Shown here: positions 47,561 to 58,139 of the stretch, one piece after another
How the letters are laid out: the number at the start of each line of letters is the position of its first letter
Position numbering within the stretch: position 1 is the stretch's first letter
Source: Callorhinus ursinus
Taxonomy: Eukaryota; Chordata; Mammalia; Carnivora; Otariidae
Direction of reading: 5' to 3'
Assembly (NCBI RefSeq): GCF_003265705.1
Contig: NW_020312968.1
Coordinates: forward strand, 6,417,987-6,481,986
Length of the DNA stretch: 64,000 bases
Made by a program: the position numbers and the translations under genes
The notes under the pieces: model-generated
The model's database searches: none
What the model was told of the DNA's origin: nothing
The model's input: only the letters and a program-made list of their open reading frames with translations

Positions 47561-49560
47561 TCTCTGGACTTTACCAGGTGCTGTGGCCGGCATGAAAAAC
47601 ATGTCCTTGTTCTCATAGAAATGCCAACCTATTGCTGTATATTTCACAATTCTTAATTTTGTTTATTGGGGATATATTTGGGTGGGAGGACTCTCTGAGA
47701 AACTTTCTTTACCTACAACCACAATTTAACTCACCTGTCAGATACATTTGCTCCTCTGGATTTCCTTTAAAATTATTCTGACTATATGATTTGCTTGCAT
47801 CAAGTTCAAAAATCAGGAAAAAAAAAGAATGTGTGGTATTAGAAGTCAGGATATTGGTGATATCGTAATTTAGGAAAAAGGGACTAAGGGGTGGGGAGGA
47901 GGTACAAAATGGTCTTTGGGTTGCTCATATTGTTCTATTCCCTGACCCGAGGGGTGGTGATTTTGCTTTTTTCCTTTTATGGTTATTTATTGAGACGTAC
48001 ACTTCCATTTTTTGCAGTTTTTTTCAATATGGCTTATTTGACTTGAAAATTTTTTCAAAAATGTTTAAAAAGTAAAAAGCAAAAACACAGCACTGACCAC
48101 TCATGTGTTCACTTGGTTTAGGACACAGCCTCCTCTGCTTACCGATCACCAAATCTCTGCTCCAAAACCTGATCATTCACCTGAACCTAGTATTTCAACT
48201 ACACGATTGGATTAAATGTTATTTAAATTGTACATTTATCAGGAGGAAAAGGAGGGTTGTATCTATGAAAACTATGCATAAAATTGAGCACTAGGCAAAC
48301 ACTCAACCCTGTCCAGTGCTTAAACTCATTACTGTATGATCTGTGCGTAAGACAACTGTAAAACAATATGGGAAATGTCATAAGTCTCAAAGTCGTCTAC
48401 ATTCAGATTGCCTCAAAAATGCCATTAGTGTCCTGAATTTCTCCCTCCACTTTGAGGAAACACGCACACTGTGAATGCTGTGTAAGGTTATTTCAAACTC
48501 TGGCAGCTGACCCAGCGCTAAAAAATGTCTTCAGCCCGTAAAGTTTAGCAAAAACCTATTTCAATTAAAATCATGATCTTAGGGAGGCCTTAGTCTACTG
48601 TTTGTTTTAGTGACTTTACTAACGGGTATCAGAGAAGAGGGGCATCTGCCGTGCCGTTAGTAACACAAAACAAAACGAAAACAATGATAGGATGTGTGAA
48701 GAGCAGGAGAAATCAGGAGTGAGGAGATAATGCTAATTGGAGAAGAATGGCAGATGAACAGAATTCAGCCCACAAACACATAGGATCAGGTGCTCAAATG
48801 CTGCCTTCCACCTCCATTGTTCACACCAGCTTGCCAACCAAGGACAGGTCCCCCGTCACCCCAGGCAAGACCCGCTTTTTCCAAATTATTAAAGCCCAAA
48901 TAGGCCTACGGACAATGCAGTGTCTGCAGAAATTGCGGTGATCAAAAGCAAAGGGAAATATCCATCTCTGGTTTAACCAACCGGCAGACTCACCCAGCCA
49001 TGCTTAAGGCAACACTGAAGAGATGGGGGGAAGAGATGTCACTGAGCAAAAGAAATTTAGCTCCAACAAACTGATCCTGGATTTTGAGATCAGGAAATGT
49101 AAAAAGAAGCTATTTTTACTTCACCGTATAATTTCACTTGTTTAACAAATTGGAGTGGTTTCTATTTCAGTTACTCATGTGGGTGGGAGAAGGTTAGGCT
49201 CCATTATCTTTTCAGCGACTGAGCCTTGCATGGAGCTCTGGAAAGAGATTCCTTATAAAATGAGACAGTAGTTTCAGCAATGGTGGAAGTCATGGTTTGT
49301 GTGTTCCTTGGTATCATGAAAGCTTTCCAGAAAGGGCTGGAAGAAGTTAGATTCAAGAGAGAATCAACTATGCTTCTCTTTCTCTCCCAACCCTCTGCCC
49401 CATTTGTGTGTGTGCATGTGTAATTCAGCTTGTCCGTGAGGAGGACAGGAAGATCGAACATCTTTTGTCTATTACCCCCAAATTCAAGTCCCATATATGT
49501 AAAAATACAATAAAAATACCCAACCCTGGGCTCAGTCTTGATGTGGATCTCTTTTGCCCC
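47561..49560. other. Unique intergenic DNA
   Basis: No recognised gene or repeat. Confidence 0.5.
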
Positions 49561-49566
49561 GTGCTT

Positions 49567-49657
49567 AAAAAAAAAAAAAAAAAAAAAAAAGAGCTCTAAG
49601 GCCCCATGGTTTCTGGGCAGGAAAAAAACAAAAACAAAAACGAAAACAAAAAAAACC
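49567..49657 (+). repeat. A24 run and (CAAAAA)n
   Basis: Twenty-four A at 49567-49590, then 30 ordinary bases, then an A/C simple repeat at about 49621-49657. No SINE body precedes the A run. Confidence 0.9.
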
Positions 49658-49920
49658 CTGCCCTTCAGGGAAGATTAAGGTTGGAGAATTCCTGATCGTC
49701 TAATCACCGTGCTTTACCCTTAACAAGCTAGTTGGTAAATATTTGTTGAAATTAAATGGGCAGGATGGTAACCCGTTTCCCAAGCCGTTCCTTTTACCTG
49801 CCTTCAGTAAGGTGTCTGATGTAAAGGGAAACATTCTCAGGTAAATCATTATTGAGTGCAGCAGAGTCAAGGATGAGAATACAAGTAGTGAGGCCACACA
49901 CCAAGGGTGTCATGAGGCTT

Positions 49921-50045
49921 TGCGCTTTCACTGTCTGGACGTCAAGCGAACCGGGAGTTGGATCCACGGACAACTGCGAAGCTGGAAGAGGCAAACGGCC
50001 GCAAAGCCCAGCTGTCCGGGCGAGGCCGGAGCATCGCTCTGCAAG
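49921..50045. promoter_or_regulatory. CpG-dense patch upstream of ALDH1A1
   Basis: Twelve CpG dinucleotides in about 120 bases ('ccgggagttggatccacgg', 'gcaaacggccgcaaag', 'ccgggcgaggccgga'), in a flank where CpG is scarce. It matches no repeat I know and lies about 1.75 kb before the ALDH1A1 start. It may be a small regulatory element or an upstream promoter; the function is inferred. Confidence 0.35.
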
Positions 50046-50259
50046 TCAGTAACAGCTGTTGTGTAATTGTGCATTTAACTCAAAACACATTTTTAGGAGA
50101 CAAAACAATTAGATTCTCCAAAAAGAAAGGAATTGAGAGCAAGAGAAAGAAAGAGGGATGGAGAAAGAGAGCAGAATGGTGAAAGAACGCAGAAGTTTCG
50201 ATCTGGCCTTCGAGCAGGTGCAGGGGAGGCACGGTCCTTGGAGATGGTTGTCTTGGAAA

Positions 50260-50462
50260 TTGGGGGCTGGCCCATGAGCCAGATCTGGCCTGCCTCCTGT
50301 TTCCGAAAATAAAATTTTATTGGAAAGCACCTGTACCCATTAACGTGTCCACTGTCTATAGTTTCTTCCACGTAGAGTTGAGTAAGTGACCACAGAAACC
50401 ATCTGGCCTAAAAAGCCGAAAATGTTTTCTGTTTCTTTAACAGAAAAAGTTTGCCAACCCTA
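50260..50462. mobile_element. Non-autonomous hAT-type MER fossil, copy 3
   Basis: 'gagccagatctggcctgcc', 'aaaataaaattttattggaa' and the right end 'agaaaaagtttgccaaccct' match the copy at 35811 in the same orientation. Confidence 0.7.
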
Positions 50463-50539
50463 CTTTTAGATGAATGAGAGGGCTAATAACCGTTAAGTGT
50501 CCGTGACGGTGACTATTCACCTGGGGAACCCACCCGGGA

Positions 50540-50627
50540 AATGAATTCTGGTTTTGCCCTTGTTAGATCTGTGATCTTAAGCAAGCCGCTTGCTGTCTCT
50601 GCATCTGTAAAATGGGGAACCAAGTAA
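50540..50627 (+). mobile_element. MIR core fragment
   Basis: 'gttagatctgtgatcttaag' and 'gcatctgtaaaatggggaa' are the MIR core. Confidence 0.75.
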
Positions 50628-51680
50628 GAAGGGAAAGAGAAAGTGAGGCTCCTGTGCCTGATTTGGAGCAACTATTCGGTAGACCTTCATTTCCCTACCT
50701 AAATCCCATATTGCGGAGAGCTGGCAATTTTCCCTGAGGGGTGGGGGCGTGGAGAACATTGTGGTTCTTCACTCTCAGTAATCAGATTTAAGAGTATCCA
50801 CAGTTTTCTATTGTGTTCCTATTGTAACTTTTGCTTGAGCTTCCATACAATAAAGTTTTGTGTTTAACATGGGAGGAGTACAGTTAAACATTCTTTTTTA
50901 ATGTTCCCAGGTTGAAACTTTCATTTTTAAGAAATCGAATTACTCAGGGTCCTGTTTAAATATTCTTTTTGCACTATAGCCTGTATCAGCCATTGATATA
51001 TATAGCCAGCTTCCAAAACCGGAGGTTAGTTTCATTTTAGATGGTTTTAACAGACGATATTGCCATCTTGCTGTCGTGGTGGCTCTCTGTGTGACAGTGG
51101 ACTCTGAGATCCGTAAAAATCCCGCTGACCTTTCTATTCCCCTGTGTAACATAATGATCGTGTAGTGCTTGTGAAATCACAGTAGGTCTGCTTACCCACT
51201 GAAAATATACTCGATTGGTCGGATCCTGTAAAGCAGACTTGGGCTCGGGTCTTTCCAGAGGGACTCTCTTCCCACTCTGATTTTCTGGGACCTGGGCTGA
51301 TTCGCTGACAGAATTGTCCTGAAGACACCTACCTGGCCAGGGACCTCTCCTCACCAGCGTCCACTGAGAACAAGTGCCCTTAGAGACTCTTTTTTTTCAA
51401 TCCTCAAATTCTCTGAGTCCAAGTCTGTCAGAGGACAGAAAGTTTCACAGTAGCATAAAAAGCCTGAAAAGCCAAAAAATCATAACTGGTCTCAGTGGCC
51501 AGACCAGCTGCCCTGCATAGCCTTATCGCAGGTTTCGGCTTTGTAAATTAATTCGTCTGCAAATAGTGCCCTGTCTCCAGCTGCAGTTTCAACACTGGAG
51601 CGCTGGTTTCTTAAGGATTTAAGTTTAAAGTCAAGGGCTTCCTGCCCTAGGTGTTACAAATAAGTAGTGTCGTTTTCTTT
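50628..51680. other. Proximal 5' flank of ALDH1A1
   Basis: Unique sequence with no recognised repeat. A 105-codon frame on the minus strand (51037-51354) has no recognisable family and is treated as chance. Confidence 0.5.
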
Positions 51681-51681
51681 T

Positions 51682-51773
51682 CGCTCCGAGTTTGTTCATC
51701 CAATCATAGTCCGGTATGCAAATAGACCTTAGCCCGTGCAGATAAAAAGGAACAAATAAAGCCAAGTGCTCTA
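51682..51773 (+). promoter_or_regulatory. ALDH1A1: ALDH1A1 core promoter
   Basis: Seen here: CCAAT (51700-51704), perfect octamer ATGCAAAT (51716-51723) and an AGATAA/ATAAAAAGG box (51740-51750), spaced like a TATA-type promoter. Known from the human and mouse gene: a short region of about 90 bases upstream of the start carries the main activity, its CCAAT box is bound by NF-Y or C/EBP-type factors, and a retinoid receptor response has been mapped next to it. With the start at about 51773, the CCAAT falls at -73 and the A/T box at -31, close to the reported human positions. The half-site 'gttca' at 51694-51698 is where the retinoid element would be. This is not a CpG island. Confidence 0.85.
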
Positions 51774-51825
51774 TCAGAACCAAATCGCTGAGGCTGTCAC
51801 CTGTGTTCCAGGAGCCGAACCAGAA
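51773..51825 (+). other. ALDH1A1: ALDH1A1 5' untranslated region (predicted)
   Basis: About 53 bases between the predicted start and the ATG. No upstream ATG. The text 'gctgtcacctgtgttccagg' and 'agccgaaccagaa' agrees with what I recall of the human 5' UTR. The exact start is inferred from spacing to the ATAAAAAGG box. Confidence 0.7.
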
Positions 51826-51891
51826 ATGTCGTCCTCAGGCATGCCAGACTTACCTGTCCCACTCACCAATTTGACATATAAATATACGAAG
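51826..51891 (+). CDS. ALDH1A1: ALDH1A1 exon 1 coding part (retinaldehyde dehydrogenase 1), partial
   Basis: ALDH1A1 is a cytosolic NAD-dependent aldehyde dehydrogenase of about 501 residues, active as a homotetramer, that oxidises retinaldehyde to retinoic acid and clears lipid aldehydes. This exon gives its first 22 residues, starting MSSSGMPDLPVP and ending KYTK; the human exon also codes for 22 residues, of which about 16 are the same by my recollection. The ATG has a G at -3 and no ATG lies upstream in the predicted 5' UTR. The exon ends AAG|GTTAGT, a good phase-0 donor at the same codon as in human. The Rossmann-type NAD domain and the catalytic cysteine are in later exons outside the window. 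Differences from human cluster at residues 6, 12, 15 and 17-19 in the flexible N-terminus. A processed copy is unlikely because promoter and donor are both intact. Confidence 0.93.
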
Positions 51892-53574
51892 GTTAGTACA
51901 ATTTATATTTGCTGCTTTGCCTCAGGTTTATAAAAACTACATGTGTTGAAAGCATAAAAGGTCAATGTGAGTAAACTTGTGCAAAGAGCCCTTGGCAAAT
52001 ACAAAAATAAAAGGTTTGCAAAATGCAGGTTTGGGCTTGGTGTCTTGATCGGATAATGATTTCTAAATTGTATCAGGCAACGTTTCATAAGTTTATTTCT
52101 TAAAATATGTCTAAGTGAAAGAAAGTCTCTTCTGTGTGAAAGGTTCTTGCCCCAGGGTTCAGTGGACTTAACTAAGCAGTTCTATTAATTTCAGCATTGC
52201 TCAGCATGTATGATAAGAGAGGCAAATGCTTACTAGAAAAACTTACTGGAAAGAGCCAAACAAATAGGAAATGATTTTTTTTTCTTTAAAGGAGAAACCA
52301 CATGCTGAAGTAACATGGTTTTTCTATATGTTTAGTGAGTGTCAAAATCAAAGGACCTACCTCTGACAATTTGATGAAAGTTACTGTTTCAAAAACTCCA
52401 AATGGACTTGCATTATTTAGCATATTTGGGGCAAAGAAAGCATTCTTATTTCTCTCTTCAGCCAAGTTTGTTGCCATTGGAGCAGATGCATAATTGTTAA
52501 CTGATAAATATTTAGAGAAACAAGAACAGGAGCCAGATCCAGACTTAAAAAATCCACAAGCTAGGGAGAAGAGGAAATGGATCCTGTTTGAGTCATTCAA
52601 AAGTATCTCTGAACTTTGTTTCACATTGTTATATGCCTGCTCTCCTGTCAGAGTCTAGAACTCCCAGAAAAAAACAGACAAAACAAGCAAACAAACCAAT
52701 CTGAACAAAATCACTGAAAATTGGCTTTATGGTACACTGCCAAAAGCAAGGTAAGAAAGGAACCCTTCCAACTCAGGGAGAGCCATTTTGCCTTCCGAAT
52801 TAGCCAATGAAAAATCAATAGCAATATAATTTCATGATAAAGTAAAAGCCCCGCTAGTATTTATTTACTCCCTTACTTGTAACCATGGATGGTTTTGAAA
52901 TCCTAAGGTCAGTTACATTTTCATTTTCATAAGCACAATGAGGAAATTGCTCGGCTGACTTGTTCTTTTCCTGAGGAGAGTGTCTGCAGAGATCAGATTG
53001 TGCCTTTAACATGGTTGATCAGCAGCTATAAGGTGTAGTAAGGTATTATTTTTATGAGGCTTTATTGAAAAGGAAAACATTTTTTTTTCATTTAATTTTA
53101 CTCCAAATGAGAACATGGGAAATGTGGCCAGTCCATACCCTACAACAATTTGCCCTTGGCAAACGTGTGCCTGAAAAGACAAGACGCCGGTCTTCCCAAC
53201 TTTCTTACTCCAAATTGGTCATTCACAAGAAATTTCGATCTAAAGCAGGCACATTTTAGAATGCATTTCATAAACATCAAAATCATTGGCAATGACTGAA
53301 AATTATCTCATTACTCTTACTACAGAGCCTTTTTTTTTTTCTATGAAAATACTTGGGAAGATATTGTGGTAGTCTGAATGTCACATTTTTAAAAATTTGG
53401 CTTTGCAGAAGTTTGCAGTCTTCTCTGTACGTGTATCTTGAGGAAGCTCTAAAGTGAAATAGTCTTTCTACTAAATTATGCTTCATTTGGTAGCTATAAA
53501 TTGAGCATGTAAGAAACAGTAACAGGCAAATGAGGTGGTCCTTAAAATCTAGCATGCAAACACAGATCTAGTGA

Positions 53575-54080
53575 TCCTTTAACACAGAGAGATGTTTTTA
53601 AGATTGGAATCTGCTGTTCGCTTCAAAGCCATTAGATGAGAACACCCCTCTAAGGAAAATGATGGACCTAAGTGTTCAAAAGAAGGCACGATTCAAAGAG
53701 CAGCCATTTGCTTTTGCGTTTAAGAACTTTCTGGGTAGAAACACCCAATGCAAGTGAGTGAATTTTGACTGCTCACACATCTTCTTTATAAATCTGTTCT
53801 GCTCAGATAGCATTTTATTGTCTGATTTATTGGTTACAGCATTTTCACACTTGGGAGGACAGCAGTTATGTATGTAATTAAATCTAAATGGGCGAGCTTT
53901 TTCAAATGCCTTTGCATTTGCTTTTTACTGTGCCCCACTGAAGAATTGTATTGGATTTGCACTTGCAAGAGGGGTTGGAAAAACGACAGTTATTCACTAA
54001 GTTTCCTGGTTGCAAACCAAGTAAGCAAGGATTTTATAGTGTCTGTGGAATTACCTTCTATGGCCAGCCCCTAAACTCTA
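53575..54080. other. Candidate conserved non-coding block in intron 1
   Basis: Repeat-free with mixed composition. An inverted repeat CAAATGC/GCATTTG at 53904-53921 carries an octamer-like half. A 68-codon frame here has no recognisable family. Intronic position near the promoter makes an enhancer possible; this is inference. Confidence 0.3.
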
Positions 54081-54519
54081 TTATTTTTCTCTTACCATGC
54101 TAATGTCCTTTATTATTATCTCTAGAAATATATTGGTCCTTGGGGCAAGGAGGAGGGAAGAGACAAGCAGGGTTGAGTAACAGAAAATTATTACAGCTAT
54201 GGTAGAACTACATGCTCTCAAATTTGAGACTGCTTTTCACGCAAAGGAAGTCATTGTTGCATATCTTTTATGACTTACTCTCTAGTACAGTCTGATTAGG
54301 TTTTTATTGTTGTTGGGGTGGATAAAACAGAGATCAGGGTTAAGAAATCGTTTCTAAAATGATGCAGATGTTTTTAGGGTTTAAAAACTCAATAACATCA
54401 TTATAAATCCACATAAACTTGGATCCCGTTTCTAACCTTTTTCCCCTTTCCAGTTCTAAATGAATCCCACATCTGCCAGATCATCCATTTTATTGAGCCT
54501 TTAAATGAAGAGCTCCTTC

Positions 54520-54705
54520 AAAACTTATGTGATCATTGGGCAAACTACATTACCTTTCTCTGCCTCGGTTTCCTTATGTGTAAAATGGGAATAATAAAGG
54601 TCCCAATTTCCTAAGGTGGATGAAAGCATTAAATGAGCTTAATGCATATAAAGCATTTGAAATAGTGCCTGACACATGGGAAGTGATTGATTAACATTGG
54701 CTACC
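54520..54705 (+). mobile_element. MIR SINE
   Basis: 'ctctgcctcggtttccttat', 'gtaaaatgggaataataaag' and 'atagtgcctgacacatggga' follow the MIR consensus from core to 3' end. Confidence 0.9.
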
Positions 54706-55194
54706 CCAGTCCTATTTCTTTTTCTGAATTCTTTCCAATTTTCCAGAATCCTCTTTTACTCAGCCTTTCCAAGACCTATTTTCTCTCGTGAGTGTTCTTC
54801 TCATCTCGTTCTTTTCTCCTAGCTTTCTTGCCATTCTTTCTTGCACAGTCATGCCCCACCTGACAAGGATCTCATTGGTGCAAAGTTCCAAGAGTTTATC
54901 CAGGATTTCAGGGATCAAAAATGTTCTCTTAAACGATTCGGTAATTTCATTTTCTGTCCTCCCTTCACAACACTATTTTTTTTTAACCTTAATAAATTAA
55001 AAAAAAAAAAGACAAATAGAAAATTCAAGAAGACAAGCTTTCTCAGACAGGATTAAAACCCCAAATAGTTTAACTTAACTCCTAAACTTAACTCATTGAA
55101 CATTAAGATGTTCCTACTAGAAAAGATTTTCATCTGCTAATGACATTTCATAAACTGACAGACACAGGCACATACACACAGGAAATAATCACAG

Positions 55195-55410
55195 CTAAAA
55201 TGTGTTTACTCTATACCAATGACTGCTTAAGTTCTTTGCAATGACTCTATTTACTTCTCAAGATAATCCCATGAGGAGGTTCCTCTTCCTGTTTTGTAGA
55301 TGAGGAGACTGAGGACTAGAGTGACTAGGTAACTTGCCTTAAATCATACAGCTAGAAAGTGACAAAACTAGACTTCGAATGGGGGCAGTCTGAGCTCTCC
55401 CACCAAGTGG
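55195..55410 (-). mobile_element. MIR SINE
   Basis: 'gtagatgaggagactgagga' and 'aggtaacttgccttaaatca' with 'acagctagaaagtg' are the reversed MIR core. Confidence 0.85.
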
Positions 55411-55989
55411 CTTGTCTAAGATCAACACTGTTACATGGGGACGTGGACTTGCTGGAATCTTATTCTGTCCTTCTTTATTCTGACTCTCTTTTGTCCATTC
55501 CTGATTCCTGGAGGGGACATGACCATGAGGCTTTCCAGCTGCCGCTCAGCTGTTCCCAGGCCAACAGGAAGAAGTTGGCCGCCAACTTAGAAAAAGAGGG
55601 GAACAATAAGGAAGCCTGGAAGCAAACAGACATTCTGGTTTGATTGAAAAGGTGGGGCTTGGGCTGGGAGAGGCGCGATGTAGAGGATTTGGAAAGAGGT
55701 GTGCCATTTCTATGGGAACTGTGTTTTTTCAGCTCCTACAGAGTAACTTTTGGGTGGAGTAAGAAATTACTTTCCTAGATTTCTGGTATGGTTGTTTAAC
55801 ACATCGCAGTTAAAGATATCTTTTTGATAGGGAAGAGTGATGAATCATTGCATACCATGTGCTAGGCACCATTATCGCCTAGCGATTTTAGATTCTTACA
55901 GCAAACAAATTCAGGCCCCGTGCATTTCCCACTACCCCATTCTCTGCACTCCCATCTCCTGTTTTTCCTTCCATGTAGTTAACAGGTCA

Positions 55990-56570
55990 CTGAATAACCA
56001 CTCTGTGCTTGGTCTTATGGTAGAAGAAGGCTAATAGGGTTTAGGGAGCTTATGTTCCTGGAGGGTGAAGAAAACAAGCAAGTATGTGAATACCTGAATC
56101 ATAAATTATGGTAAATGCTAAAGAGAGGGCAAGAGAAAGCTGAGAAATGAGGGTAAGAGCTCTCTTTCCATGGGCTTTTAGGGAAGGTCTCTTTAAGAAA
56201 GGGACATTTAAGGGGCGCTTGAGGGATGCAGAGCACAAAGTGACCGTGGAGAGCCCAGGCGGGCGACGGGGGGGCGGGGGACAAAGATCCAGAAGTAATG
56301 GCAACTGCAAAGATGTTTGCGGCCAAGAGCCAGCTGCGTTCACAGAACTATCAAAAGGGCTGCCGTGACTGTCATAAAGTTGCCCCGGCTGTCGTAAAGT
56401 TGCCCTGGCTGTCGTAAAGCGAGGGAGGCCGAGAACAGACCAGGTGAGGCTGGAGATAGAGGCTGTGGCTGGACGGCGCGGTGAATTTTGTAGGAGCTAA
56501 ACCACACCGAGGGGTGCTTCAAACAGGGCTTTCATTTGGGAAATGTTTTTAACTCCTTTCTGGCTGAAGC
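55990..56570 (-). mobile_element. L2 fragment, unusually CpG-rich
   Basis: Reversed L2: 'tctgtgcttggtcttatgg', 'gggagcttatgttcctgga', 'aaagagagggcaagagaaag', then 'ggtgaggctggagatagagg'. About 18 CpG fall in 56205-56510 ('gggcgacggggggcggg', 'ggacggcgcggtg'), far more than the other L2 copies here carry. Confidence 0.7.
56367..56420 (+). repeat. 20-bp tandem repeat, 2.7 copies
   Basis: Units start at 56367, 56387 and 56407. The second unit reads 'ggctgtcgtaaagttgccct'; the first differs at a few bases and the third is cut at 14 bases. It lies inside the L2. Confidence 0.9.
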
Positions 56571-56629
56571 CATATTTTGTTTGCTTTTGGCTTGGAAGCA
56601 GATGGACAAATAGCTGGCTGATTGGGAGG

Positions 56630-56860
56630 TACGGTGGCTTAACAAGACAAACTGGGCTTTGAGTTCCAGCTCTTCTACTTAATTTAATGCTATGACCTTG
56701 GCCAAGCTTCTAATCTCCTTGAATTTCAGTTCCCCTGTCTGTAAATTGGGAATAATAATAACTACCTTGGAAAGTGGCCTGAGAATTAAGTGAAGTAATT
56801 TGTGGAAAACGCCCAGTGCTTATGAGGCGCTTGGTGCAGGCTCTCTTTAACCCTCTCCTG
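56630..56860 (+). mobile_element. MIR SINE, near full length
   Basis: 'tgggctttgagttccagctc' (head), 'atgctatgaccttggccaag' (core), 'gtaaattgggaataataata' and 'cgcccagtgcttatgag' (3' end) are in order. Confidence 0.9.
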
Positions 56861-56969
56861 CCCAAGATGACTCCCACAGTTCTCAAATTATTCCCCTCCC
56901 AATGTACGTGGAATGGATACTTGCAAGGCTTGCCATAGTTTAAAACTGCTTTCATCTATTGATCTCATC

Positions 56970-57130
56970 TGAGGCTCATAGTGAGCCACTGGAAGAGTTA
57001 GAACATGTTAGTAGTGTCCCATTTTAAAGCTGAGGAACCTGAGTTTAGAGATGTTAGGTGATTTGCTCCAGGTCACACAGCCCTTAGGAGGCACATACTA
57101 AAAAACCGTGGTAGTACTAGAATCCCACTG
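56970..57130 (-). mobile_element. MIR SINE fragment
   Basis: 'cccattttaaagctgaggaa' and 'tgctccaggtcacacagccc' are the reversed MIR core, 110 bases from a MIR in the other orientation. Confidence 0.75.
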
Positions 57131-57285
57131 GATTGTCAGTAACAAGTGATTTCATACCTATCGCTTCATTTGTACTGTTCATCCCTTACTCCGATTGAGA
57201 GAGTGGAAATTTGGATGATGTGGGAAGAGGTATGATTTAGGCACTAGATCCCCAGACAGATGGTCCAACAAGAGAGAGATACTCT

Positions 57286-57455
57286 AGAGTAGCACTTTTC
57301 GAATTTGAATACGCACATGAATCAGGGAGGCTTCTTGTTGAAATGAAAATTCTGATTCTTTTGGCCTGAGGTGAGGTATGAGATTCTGCATGTCTAACAG
57401 GCTTCCAGATTTTGCTGATGCCACTCCAAGAGTGGTCTGTTGACCAGCAGCAATG
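57286..57455 (-). mobile_element. MER20 (hAT-Charlie)
   Basis: Reversed MER20: 'gagtagcacttttcgaattt', 'cacatgaatcagggaggctt', 'gtctaacaggcttccagatt' and 'ggtctgttgaccagcagcaa'. Confidence 0.8.
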
Positions 57456-58121
57456 GTCCAATAGTTTAGGGTCAACCTCATATTTTTACCTGCAATGACC
57501 ACCATCTAGTTACTTAGGGACCAGACTTCCTCTTTCTCTCAGAAACCCATTCACAACCAGCCAGGTCAGATTCACTTACCTTCCCCTTCAGAGAGTGCCT
57601 GAGTCCAACAGAAACCAGATGGTGGTCACAAACCCATGGTGGGACCAACCATTGATTTTGCTCCTAGAGGTAACCCTTCACTGCAAATGCAATGTTTTAG
57701 CTCTTCTCCAAGGACTGGTGTCTTGGCAAATTGTTTTGTTCTATGGCACCTGCCTGCTTCAAGGAACCTAATCAATAGCAATCCTAAAGTAAATAACATG
57801 CTCTAAAGATCATATTAGCCCAATTTCATAAGGAGTCTCACTACTGCAAATGTTCATGTGATTTCTTTAAACTGGACTTCACTTACTGAATTTGTCATTA
57901 ACTGCTTGCCAGAATGAGAGGGCTGGATGAGAAAACTGTTAAGGATTATGAGAAACAGCTCCTTTGAAGAGGAACCCAAAGTTAAGGTAATGCCTCTGAA
58001 ATGGCATGGGTAATCCTTGGAATGATATAATACAGATCTGCATAAAAGAAACCTCATGGGAATACAGACATTGATAAAATGGTGATACACTGGTCTCAAA
58101 GTAGCAATTATCTGGCTTGGG

Positions 58122-58139
58122 GTGGTGGTGGTGGTGGCG
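58122..58139 (+). repeat. (GGT)n short repeat
   Basis: Six GGT/GGC-type triplets in 'ggggtggtggtggtggtggc'. Confidence 0.9.

Noticed and set aside
51037..51354. 105-codon minus-strand frame upstream of ALDH1A1, near a donor-like site
   Set aside because: No recognisable family, and nested alternative frames overlap it. It could be an antisense exon, but nothing in the sequence proves it.
52286..52624. 112-codon minus-strand frame in intron 1
   Set aside because: No homology recognised and wrong strand for ALDH1A1; treated as chance.
56367..56420. CRISPR-like short repeat array
   Set aside because: Units are directly adjacent without spacers, and the context is a mammalian intron.
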